Of a DNA stretch of 18,974 nt, positions 8,151 to 15,094 are shown in pieces. Source of the DNA: an uncultured Verrucomicrobiota bacterium (GTDB lineage Bacteria; Verrucomicrobiota; Verrucomicrobiia; Opitutales; LL51); NCBI GenBank assembly GCA_947174645.1, contig CAMWJR010000009.1, forward strand, positions 1-18,974, written 5' to 3'. The notes beneath the pieces are model-generated. The model saw only the letters and a list, made by a program, of their open reading frames with translations. It was not told the origin of the DNA and did no database searches. Position numbers and translations under genes: made by a program. Position 1 is the stretch's first letter. Each line of letters opens with the position of its first letter.

Positions 8151-9080
8151 CTACCGTACGACGTGATAGGCCTTTGCCATCAAACCTTCGATCCAATGCT
8201 TTTTAAGCTTCTCTGATTGTTGTCCGATTAAAATATTTTTAATATCATCGCTGACTTCCTCGATCGGTAAGGATCGTGCTGGTTCGCGTGACCGGAGACC
8301 AATCCATAGTGCGTGCTCGCCGACCTCGACGCGTCGAAAGGTATTGAGATCCATCGACTTGACACATTCCGCGATTTCAGGCTGAATATCAGACAGTGAC
8401 ACTGATTCCATCGTATTGAGCACCACTTCTGGATTTTCGCGTAGCTTCACACACGTCTCTTCGTAGAGCGCCTTCGGATCTGACACCTTCTCTTGAGCGA
8501 CATTAGCAACGACGGCCTCTAATGAGAGGCGATTTTCATCGGTAACGACAACTTGATCAAAGGTTGCGCGCTCTCCATCGACCATTTCGCTAACATGGGC
8601 ATCGTAGTAATCCTGGATTTCGCGAGGACTTACCATACTTGGAAGCATGACATTATGACTAAACATATAGCCCTCGATCGCATCTTTACGGATTTCCTCT
8701 TCATAATCGCGCTTTGTCATCCCTCGAGCATACAGTGCGGAAGCCAGTCGTGCACGGTCGTCACCGAACTTCGTCTTTAAAATTTCGTCGTACTTTTTTT
8801 GGACGTAATTACCCGGAAGCCGCCCCTTATTGCGCTCGAATTCTCGGACGATAACTTCGCGTTCCATATGTGAAGTCAAGGCCATCTTACGTGCTTCATC
8901 GCCTCGGAACTGCGGCTCAAGCATCGCCGCTTCCATTTCCACCTCTTGGAAGGTAACTACCGTTCCCTCGACCTCAGCCTCGATATTATTGAAATAAACA
9001 ACATCGCTCTCCTCAGCGGATACCCAAGCGTCCACCATACAACCCGCAAAACACAATACCGTTTGCAAAAAAGCCCTCAT
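8151..9080 (-). CDS. SurA-N-like periplasmic chaperone / foldase
   Basis: A 309-aa protein starting at the ATG at 9080, chosen because it gives a clean Sec signal peptide: a short basic start, hydrophobic core FLQTVLCFAGCMV and an AxA-like site VSA before EES at residue 23. An ATG at 9137 and the open frame to 9170 would place charged residues ahead of the signal. The mature region opens with NNIEAEVEGTVVTFQEVEME, matching the beginning of SurA/PrsA-type proteins. A long helical region follows (EEEIRKDAIEGYMFSHNVML, then VSPREIQDYYDAH), characteristic of the SurA N domain. I see no convincing parvulin isomerase domain after it. The likely role is chaperoning exported or outer-membrane proteins, which fits the neighbouring secDF. 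Exact orthology to SurA is not claimed. Confidence 0.8.
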   Translation of the reverse strand: MRAFLQTVLCFAGCMVDAWVSAEESDVVYFNNIEAEVEGTVVTFQEVEMEAAMLEPQFRGDEARKMALTSHMEREVIVREFERNKGRLPGNYVQKKYDEILKTKFGDDRARLASALYARGMTKRDYEEEIRKDAIEGYMFSHNVMLPSMVSPREIQDYYDAHVSEMVDGERATFDQVVVTDENRLSLEAVVANVAQEKVSDPKALYEETCVKLRENPEVVLNTMESVSLSDIQPEIAECVKSMDLNTFRRVEVGEHALWIGLRSREPARSLPIEEVSDDIKNILIGQQSEKLKKHWIEGLMAKAYHVVR

Positions 9081-9189
9081 TACTTCGAGGACACTAGCAC
9101 TCTTGCGAAAAAGAAAAGCAAAAAACTTCTTCCGCATCGTCATGATAAAAAGAGTTGCTCTGTACCTCATTTCCAGTACGTCCCTAGCG

Positions 9190-9534
9190 ATGGTTTCAAA
9201 GACGATTTTTCAGAAAATCATCGATCGCGAGCTCCCGGCGGAAATTCTTTTCGAAGATGAGCAATGCATCATCATTAAAGATATCAACCCTGTTGCTCCT
9301 GTACACGTATTGGTTATTCCTAAAAAACCGATTCTACGCGTCGAAGAAGCATCTACGGAAGACGCCAAGCTTTTAGGACATCTGTTATTATGTGCAAAAA
9401 ACTTTGCAAAACGCGAAGGTCTTAAAAATGGCTTCCGAATTGTGATCAACAATGGCAAAGATGCGCTTGAATCGGTACCCCACCTCCATATTCACCTTAT
9501 TGCCGGGAAGCCGATGCAATGGCCGCCATGCTGA
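9190..9534 (+). CDS. HIT family hydrolase (HINT/PKCI branch)
   Basis: A 114-aa histidine-triad protein. The triad PHLHIHLIAG has its histidines at residues 98, 100 and 102, and the C-terminus KPMQWPPC matches the MxWPP ending of the HINT branch. HINT proteins typically hydrolyse nucleoside phosphoramidates and acyl- or aminoacyl-adenylates; the in vivo substrate in most bacteria is unclear. The ATG at 9190 gives the standard family N-terminus (SKTIFQKIIDRELPAEILFE); the frame stays open back to an ATG at 9103, which would add 29 atypical residues. The gene is divergent from the SurA-like gene, and its 3' end overlaps the rRNA methyltransferase gene by 16 bases. Confidence 0.94.
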   Translation: MVSKTIFQKIIDRELPAEILFEDEQCIIIKDINPVAPVHVLVIPKKPILRVEEASTEDAKLLGHLLLCAKNFAKREGLKNGFRIVINNGKDALESVPHLHIHLIAGKPMQWPPC

Positions 9535-10742
9535 GCATGAAAACTCCAAACAATACGCCTTTTGCTTACCACACGGAACTCGAAATTACGATCGACAATA
9601 TCACGAATCTCGGGCTCGGTGTTGGGCGCCACGAAGGTTGGGTTATTATGGTCCCGAATGTCGCAATTGGAGAACGTGTGCGTTGTCGTATTTTTCGCAA
9701 CCACTGTAACTACTCTGAGGCGGATCTTCTAGAGGTACTCGAGCCATCACCTGACCGAGTCGAACCACGATGTCCGCTTTTTGGTCTTTGTGGCGGTTGC
9801 CAGTATCAGCATCTCAAGGATGAAACACAGCGCCAACTCAAGCGCCAGCATGTTACGGAACTCCTCCAACGACTGGCAGGCATCGAATTCCCGGTAGAAC
9901 CTACCTGCTGTACACCACACACTTATCATTATCGATCAAAGCTAACGCCGCATTACGACAAAGCGGTATCGAAAATTGGCTTTTTAAAAATTGGCAGCCG
10001 GTCGGCTTTAGTCGATATATCCCGATGTCCCATCGCGACAGAACACATTAACCAACGGCTCTCAATATTACGTTCCGAAACACGCGTGCAAACACACAAA
10101 CGCGGCGGCACGCTCCTATTGCGGGATACACCCGAGGGTGTTGTGACAAACCCTCAGACCGTTGTCACCCAAGTGATCGGCGATAAATCATTTCGCGTTT
10201 ATGCCGGGGAATTTTTCCAAAACAACCCTTATATTTTGCCGCAATTCGTAGACTACATCACGCACGAGGCGGCTGGAAAGGGAATTGACTCGCTGATCGA
10301 TGCTTATTGCGGGGTTGGTGTTTTTGGAATTTGTGGCCATACGCTCTTTCAAAATGTACTTGGGGTCGAAATTAACGCTCGTGCCATCGCACTTGCTGAA
10401 GACAATGCCGCTCTCAACCATACCGATAATATCCGCTTTATTGCGAACTCCGCAGAACAGATTTTTCATAACACACTCTTTACTCCTCAAACGACCGCTG
10501 TCATTATTGATCCGCCCAGAAAGGGTTGTGATACGACTTTTCTCGAACAGCTTCTCGAATATGCTCCGCAACGGATTGTCTACGTTTCCTGCGCTCCGGA
10601 TACCCAGGCACGCGATCTCAAAATACTCCTTGCGCATCACTATCAGGTCCAGCGCGTACAGCCATTTGATCTCTTTCCTCAGACACGTCACATCGAAAAC
10701 GTCATCACGCTTGACCGAGTTGCTGACGGATTCTTTGAGTAA
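9519..10742 (+). CDS. rlmD: 23S rRNA (uracil-5)-methyltransferase, RlmD/TrmA family
   Basis: A 407-aa SAM-dependent RNA m5U methyltransferase. An N-terminal TRAM domain covers about residues 15-75. Cysteines for a 4Fe-4S cluster follow at C85, C91 and C94 (CPLFGLCGGC), plus C170 in ISRCP. The Rossmann methyltransferase domain has DAYCGVGVFG at 261-270, VEINARAI at 283-290, DPPRKG at 331-336 and the catalytic cysteine C358 in VSCAPDT. The cluster and TRAM domain favour the RlmD/RlmC-like group over tRNA-specific TrmA, but the exact target uridine (1939 or 747) is not decided by sequence reading alone. The start at 9519 overlaps the HIT gene and has GGAAG upstream; ATGs at 9528 and 9537 are alternatives. 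The 3' end overlaps transketolase by 38 bases. Confidence 0.93.
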   Translation: MAAMLSMKTPNNTPFAYHTELEITIDNITNLGLGVGRHEGWVIMVPNVAIGERVRCRIFRNHCNYSEADLLEVLEPSPDRVEPRCPLFGLCGGCQYQHLKDETQRQLKRQHVTELLQRLAGIEFPVEPTCCTPHTYHYRSKLTPHYDKAVSKIGFLKIGSRSALVDISRCPIATEHINQRLSILRSETRVQTHKRGGTLLLRDTPEGVVTNPQTVVTQVIGDKSFRVYAGEFFQNNPYILPQFVDYITHEAAGKGIDSLIDAYCGVGVFGICGHTLFQNVLGVEINARAIALAEDNAALNHTDNIRFIANSAEQIFHNTLFTPQTTAVIIDPPRKGCDTTFLEQLLEYAPQRIVYVSCAPDTQARDLKILLAHHYQVQRVQPFDLFPQTRHIENVITLDRVADGFFE

Positions 10743-12705
10743 CGTTTTCTCTGGAAAACCCAAAGGCCTCGAGTACTTCTTTCCCGGGAGCGCTAAAACC
10801 AAACGATTCGATCGATAGGATTGTGCCATCCTCGACATATCGGTACCACGGCATGGCAATACCCGCTTCAACAATGAGGCGGTTGCGATAAGAATTAGGA
10901 AGAACTTGCTCTTTATAAGATGATGGCTGTCGTTCGAAAATTTCCATACTCGGCATCGAGACAACACGAATTGAAGGAAAACTTTCCGCCGCCTCTAACG
11001 CCAATGACAACTCACTACCTGTTGCAATAATGATGAGTTGTAATGCTTCCGTTTCCGGCTTGATAATGTAGGCTCCGCGGACGACGCTTCGCGCACGTGC
11101 CTCAATGTCTGGTAAAATCGGCAGCTCCTGACGCGACAAAATCAGCGCTACGGGACCGTCCATCCTGTTCAATGCATACTCATAGGCACCGATGCACTCG
11201 CCGGCATCACCGGGACGAACAACATCGAGATTCGGGATTGCTCGCAAGGACGATAAAATTTCTACGGGTTGGTGTGTCGGACCATCTTGACCGACCGCCA
11301 CGGAATCGTGCGTAAAAATATAAGTCACTGGAAGCTTGGCCATCGCCGCGACACGGATCGCTGGCCGTAAGTAATCCGTAAAGGCCAAAAAGCTCGAGCC
11401 ACTCACACGAAAAACACCGTCATACGCAATCCCATTCATAATGGCACCCATGGCATGCTCGCGGACACCAAAAGCGATATTGCGGCCAGCATAATTTTCT
11501 TTCGAAAAAACTCCGCCTTTCGTGATTTGATTTTTGGCCGAACTCACAACGTCGGCACTCCCTGTAATGAGACATTCGTCTTGTTGCGCGCATTGATTTA
11601 AAATAACACCACCCGCTGTGCGCGTCGCCATCGAGTGCTGCGAATCGAATTCCGTCGCATCGATCGAATACTGGATTTTTTTCTTTTTTTGAAAACGCGC
11701 CTCCGTTAGGCGCGTTTGAGGATGACTTTGGACCCACTTCTGGTAATTTTCCTGCCATTGTTGCACTTGTTTTTGCAACTGCTGTTGTCGCCGTGCAAAA
11801 AACAATCGCGTCCGTTCATCCACACAAAATTCCTGTGGCGGCAACCCCAAAGCTTTCTTGAATTCATCGCGGCACTTTACTCCTGCTTCGCCATGGGCCT
11901 TAGACATTCCCTCGATCTCGGGAAGGCCTTTTCCGATAACTGTTTTCGCAATAATAAGACTGGGTTTTGTCGCGGCTTTAGCGCATTCATACACCTGCAT
12001 GAACTGGTTTAAATCATGACCATCGACTGTTTGGACGAAAAATCCGTATGCTTCGAAGCGCTTTGCGGTGTCTTCGGATTGGGAACGATCGAGCGATCCA
12101 TCGAGGGTTACCGCATTGGCATCATAGATCAAAATAAAGTTATCGAGCTGCGTATGGCCAGCAAACGCACAGGCTTCGTGCGAAACTCCCTCCTGTAGAC
12201 ACCCATCACCACACAGACATACGACGTGATAATCCAATATTTTCTCGCCCCCGGGAGCCCTTTCCTGTTGTATTTTTCCCGAAACCGCTAGACCAACAGC
12301 GTTACCAATACCTTGTCCCAGCGGTCCCGTAGTGCACTCCACGCCCGGTGTAACCCCAAATTCTGGATGTCCCGGTAGACCACCCTTCTGTCGGAAAGTT
12401 TCCAGCGAGGGAATCTTAAAACCCAACAAATAGAGCCAGCTGTAAAGCCAAGCACTCCCATGGCCCGCCGATAATACAAAGCGATCGCGGTTAACCCAAC
12501 GCGGCTGCGAGGGATCCAGCTGCAACAAGTAACCAAACAATGCGGCACCAATTTCCGCACACCCAAGAGCCAGACCGAGATGGCCGGAACCCGCTTGGGC
12601 AACCATATCCATCGCCAATCCGCGTTCGCTATCAGCTACATATTGGAGTGATTCGATTAGCGTAGGTACTTCATCGGCATCCGATAACAACTTTCTTAAG
12701 TTCAT
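10705..12705 (-). CDS. tkt: Transketolase
   Basis: A 666-aa thiamine-diphosphate enzyme that moves two-carbon units in the non-oxidative pentose phosphate pathway. The N-terminal half has the GSGHLG substrate loop (residues 39-44, usually GHPG), TTGPLGQGIGNAVG near 125-138, and the GDG...N cofactor motif at 166-197. The second domain has the catalytic glutamate in FGVREHAM and the loop DSVAVGQDGPTHQPVE, where most homologues have GEDG. The start at 12705 (MNLRKLLSDADEV) gives the normal family N-terminus; the frame stays open to 12795. It overlaps the amidase gene by 35 bases, so the two are likely coupled. A linker near 11676-11690 carries two runs of seven A on the coding strand. Confidence 0.96.
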   Translation of the reverse strand: MNLRKLLSDADEVPTLIESLQYVADSERGLAMDMVAQAGSGHLGLALGCAEIGAALFGYLLQLDPSQPRWVNRDRFVLSAGHGSAWLYSWLYLLGFKIPSLETFRQKGGLPGHPEFGVTPGVECTTGPLGQGIGNAVGLAVSGKIQQERAPGGEKILDYHVVCLCGDGCLQEGVSHEACAFAGHTQLDNFILIYDANAVTLDGSLDRSQSEDTAKRFEAYGFFVQTVDGHDLNQFMQVYECAKAATKPSLIIAKTVIGKGLPEIEGMSKAHGEAGVKCRDEFKKALGLPPQEFCVDERTRLFFARRQQQLQKQVQQWQENYQKWVQSHPQTRLTEARFQKKKKIQYSIDATEFDSQHSMATRTAGGVILNQCAQQDECLITGSADVVSSAKNQITKGGVFSKENYAGRNIAFGVREHAMGAIMNGIAYDGVFRVSGSSFLAFTDYLRPAIRVAAMAKLPVTYIFTHDSVAVGQDGPTHQPVEILSSLRAIPNLDVVRPGDAGECIGAYEYALNRMDGPVALILSRQELPILPDIEARARSVVRGAYIIKPETEALQLIIIATGSELSLALEAAESFPSIRVVSMPSMEIFERQPSSYKEQVLPNSYRNRLIVEAGIAMPWYRYVEDGTILSIESFGFSAPGKEVLEAFGFSRENVTQRIRQQLGQA

Positions 12706-13654
12706 CGAGCGCATTTGCAATCCCGCCAACGAGCTTTTTCTGGAAAGCCGGATCGGCAAGTTTTTTCGCCTCAATATCGTGATTAATGAAGCCAAGCTCG
12801 ATTAAAATTGCCGGACCCATTGCATTTCGCAGAACCGCCAAATTACTCATCTTGAGTCCACGGTTACGAAACTGCGCAACACCGACTAATCGGGAGACAA
12901 CAAGATACCCTAAAATCGTATTCCAACGGTTAAATGCATTTCCTGGACTCCCCTGGTTCCGAGTTAGGACATGGACCTCGGTTCCAAGCGATTGGTTCGG
13001 TGTCCCCGAAGAATTCAGATGCAAACTAATAAACACATCACCCGTTACTCGTGGCCGATCCTCAAGTTCCTTAAACTCATCCTTCTCACGGGTCATCTTC
13101 ACAATGTACTGTCGCCGCGAAAGCTCTGTTCTTAGTTGCAAAGCAATTGCCAGCACCAGATTTTTCTCCTGGAGTTGCAAACGATTATTGGTCGCACCAG
13201 GATCTTTACCACCATGTCCGGGATCGATAACAATCGTTTTAGGAATCGCGATTTTTTTAGGAATAAGACTCGGCGCCAGCAGCGGCGTGAGGACATTTTG
13301 TACATCATTCTCACTGACTAAAACCTCCGATCCTTGATATTTGAGCGGATGTTGTAGGAAAATATGCGTCGATTGATACGTGAGGTGATCCTTCTCCGCC
13401 GTCATCTGTACCGTAGCACCTCCCTTTGTTACCGTAACGCTCTTAGTCTTGCCCTTCGTCTCTGCCACTTTGGCACCAAGACGCTTTGTCAGCTGTGTCG
13501 CCGATATGTAGTCAACACCACCGACTTTCCATACTACTTCCTTCGGCGCGATCATCGGCTTAACGACCTTAACCACCTGATAGGTACACGCGACCCCACC
13601 AAGCAGCAAAACAAGCAGCAAAACCCCGAAAAAGTTGACAAAAGGAAGTTTCAT
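12671..13654 (-). CDS. N-acetylmuramoyl-L-alanine amidase (Amidase_3)
   Basis: A 327-aa zinc amidase that cuts the bond between muramic acid and the stem peptide, used in cell separation or wall turnover. Residues 6-25 form an N-terminal hydrophobic segment (signal anchor or signal peptide). C23 sits in GVAC, an imperfect lipobox, so lipoprotein status is only possible. Residues about 40-125 resemble the copper-amine-oxidase-type N-terminal accessory domain (VGGVDYISATQLTKRLGAKV). The catalytic domain shows H147 in VIDPGHGG, E163 in QEKN, H212 in SLHLNS and E286 in IELGFINH, so all zinc and catalytic positions are present. It lies seven bases after the infC stop and overlaps tkt at its 3' end. 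Confidence 0.94.
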   Translation of the reverse strand: MKLPFVNFFGVLLLVLLLGGVACTYQVVKVVKPMIAPKEVVWKVGGVDYISATQLTKRLGAKVAETKGKTKSVTVTKGGATVQMTAEKDHLTYQSTHIFLQHPLKYQGSEVLVSENDVQNVLTPLLAPSLIPKKIAIPKTIVIDPGHGGKDPGATNNRLQLQEKNLVLAIALQLRTELSRRQYIVKMTREKDEFKELEDRPRVTGDVFISLHLNSSGTPNQSLGTEVHVLTRNQGSPGNAFNRWNTILGYLVVSRLVGVAQFRNRGLKMSNLAVLRNAMGPAILIELGFINHDIEAKKLADPAFQKKLVGGIANALDELKKVVIGCR

Positions 13655-13661
13655 CGTCTGG

Positions 13662-14297
13662 CTATTCCGCAGGTGGAGGACTTTTCGCCTGCTGCTTTTG
13701 CTTTAAATTTTTCAATGGAGAGTAAGTTGCGGTAATATTGCGGCCGACGAGTTTTGCTTCGGCGTCAAGCGTCGCATATGGTGCCAAATCGGCCGTCAAT
13801 TTATTAACAAGCTCAAATCCGAGCTGTGTCTGGCTCATCTCCCGTCCCCGGAAAAATACCGAAATTTTCACCTTGTTGCCTTCACTCAGAAACGCGACAA
13901 TATGGCGAACTTTTGTTTCGTAATCATGTGTCTCGGTACAGAAGCGGAATTTAACTTCTTTGACCTTATTCGTCGATGGCTTTGCGACTTTTTTCTTCTT
14001 TGTGATCTCGTACTGGAACTTTCCAAAGTCAGCAATACGGCACACCGGTGGCGTCGCATTAGCGCTAATCTCGATAAGGTCGAGTCCAGCCTGGCGGGCT
14101 TGCATCCGCGCATCTTCGACAGGGAAGATCCCGAGCATTGTCCCATCGGCATCGATGAGACGGACCTCGGGTGCACGAATCGCCTCGTTGCATCGGACCG
14201 AAATTTTGGGTCCTCGTGGTGCACGTGCGCGGTTACTTTTAGAGCGGATATTGACCATTCGTAGACTAGAAGGCCTTGAGGATGAGGAAAGATTCAT
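13662..14297 (-). CDS. infC: Translation initiation factor IF-3
   Basis: A 211-aa IF-3, which keeps ribosomal subunits apart and checks the initiator tRNA and start codon. The N domain includes the conserved RCNEAIRAPEVRLIDADGTM and EDARMQARQAGLDLIEISAN regions and the linker PPVCRIADFGKFQYE. The C domain includes KEVKFR, IVAFLSEGNKVKISVFFRGRE and the usual ending near YSPLKN, with a short glutamine/lysine- and proline-rich tail. The ATG at 14297 was chosen because AAAGG lies about nine bases ahead; a TTG at 14306 and an ATG at 14258 are alternatives. Unlike the usual infC-rpmI-rplT order, the next genes are an amidase and transketolase. Confidence 0.94.
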   Translation of the reverse strand: MNLSSSSRPSSLRMVNIRSKSNRARAPRGPKISVRCNEAIRAPEVRLIDADGTMLGIFPVEDARMQARQAGLDLIEISANATPPVCRIADFGKFQYEITKKKKVAKPSTNKVKEVKFRFCTETHDYETKVRHIVAFLSEGNKVKISVFFRGREMSQTQLGFELVNKLTADLAPYATLDAEAKLVGRNITATYSPLKNLKQKQQAKSPPPAE

Positions 14298-14340
14298 TGG
14301 GGGCAACCTTTTTTGACAACACCCCTTTTCGATTCACGTC

Positions 14341-14369
14341 TTGACAAAGGCGCACGGTTTGAGATGTTC
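14341..14369 (+). promoter_or_regulatory. Candidate promoter of tRNA-Ala
   Basis: A consensus -35 TTGACA at 14341-14346 is followed after 16-17 bases by a poor -10 (GATGTT or ATGTTC near 14363-14369). The predicted start point would fall a few bases before the mature tRNA at 14380. A second TTGACA at 14313-14318 has no matching -10. Confidence 0.4.
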
Positions 14370-14379
14370 GCGCTACTTC

Positions 14380-14455
14380 GGGGTTGTAGCTTAGCTGGTA
14401 GAGCGCGTCGTTCGCAACGACGAGGTCGTCGGTTCGAGTCCGATCAACTCCACCA
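14380..14455 (+). tRNA. tRNA-Ala (anticodon CGC)
   Basis: A 76-base cloverleaf. The acceptor GGGGTTG (14380-14386) pairs with CAACTCC (14445-14451). The D stem is GCTT/GAGC. The anticodon stem CGTCG/CGACG encloses the loop TTCGCAA with anticodon CGC, which reads GCG alanine codons. The T arm is GTCGG/TTCGAGT/CCGAT. A73 and a genomically encoded CCA end the gene. The acceptor contains the G3-U70 wobble pair, the alanine identity element, which supports the assignment independently of the anticodon. Confidence 0.97.
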
Positions 14456-14471
14456 CCTTTTTGGAGTTTTT
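14446..14471 (+). terminator. Rho-independent terminator overlapping the tRNA 3' end
   Basis: AACTCCA (14446-14452) is the exact reverse complement of TGGAGTT (14462-14468), with a nine-base loop, followed by more T to give TTTTT at 14467-14471. The left arm is the 3' strand of the tRNA acceptor stem, so this hairpin would compete with tRNA folding during termination. It lies before the convergent YdeI-family gene, which ends at 14504. Confidence 0.5.
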
Positions 14472-14503
14472 CGACAGACCTCGTTGGGCTTATTCGTCGA
14501 AGT

Positions 14504-15094
14504 TTAGTATTCCAACAATCTACCGCGATCGTTCCATTCGCCATAGAGAATATTTTGGCGTGTCTTTTCTAAAAAACGGGCAAGGCGGGTTTCAAAGAGT
14601 GATTTTTGCTTTTTGACACGCTGAATGATATCGATGCGAACACGTTGGTACAGCGGCGGAAAGTTTTGAAAATTGCGCCAAGTGATTGGATCTTGTTTTA
14701 AGGCATTTAAAACATCCTCGTCGATTACGAAGCAGTCGGACAGATCCGGTAAAGCGGCACGTCCCGCAGGCATCATCCGGCCGAGTTTTTCGAGTCGGCG
14801 ACAGCGTTCCTTATTGAGCTCGGACCATGGGCTGCGCGGTCTTCGCGGCGACATCCGTTGTAACGCCCCAAACTCGGGAAATTTTTTAACCACACTATCG
14901 ATCCAACCAAAGCAAAGCGCCTCTTCGAGTGCATCGAGGTATCCAAGATTTGCCTCATCCTTAGGGAAACCCCGCTTGACGGAAACCCAACACTCCGAAG
15001 CGCTGTTATGATGCTCCGCCAACCAATTCCGAAATTCCTGTCGATTACGAGGAAAGAGTACATTTTGTGGCGTTTGGTTACGATCGCTTGGCAT
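14504..15094 (-). CDS. YdeI/OmpD-associated family protein
   Basis: A 196-aa soluble protein of the YdeI family. The hallmark regions are present: RNRQEFRNWLAEHH near the start, then YLDALEEALCFGWIDSVV, and the RRPRSPWSELNKERCRRLEK plus GRMMPAG stretch in the middle. Members have been linked loosely to bacteriocin or antimicrobial-peptide resistance, but the molecular function is not established. The start at 15094 overlaps the MFS gene stop by 17 bases, which suggests coupling; the frame stays open to 15163, where a start would add unrelated residues. It is the last gene of the bioB-MFS unit, and whether it has anything to do with biotin is unknown. Confidence 0.85.
   Translation of the reverse strand: MPSDRNQTPQNVLFPRNRQEFRNWLAEHHNSASECWVSVKRGFPKDEANLGYLDALEEALCFGWIDSVVKKFPEFGALQRMSPRRPRSPWSELNKERCRRLEKLGRMMPAGRAALPDLSDCFVIDEDVLNALKQDPITWRNFQNFPPLYQRVRIDIIQRVKKQKSLFETRLARFLEKTRQNILYGEWNDRGRLLEY

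Noticed and set aside
10188..10967. A 259-codon open frame on the minus strand opposite the rRNA methyltransferase and the end of tkt
   Set aside because: It is antisense to a gene with complete catalytic motifs and runs into tkt; the translation has no recognisable domain and an unlikely composition.
12786..13337. A 183-codon plus-strand open frame opposite the amidase
   Set aside because: It is antisense to an amidase with all zinc ligands; the translation shows no family signature.
14266..14544. A 92-codon minus-strand frame across the tRNA
   Set aside because: Its central peptide is the reverse translation of the tRNA cloverleaf, a common annotation artefact.
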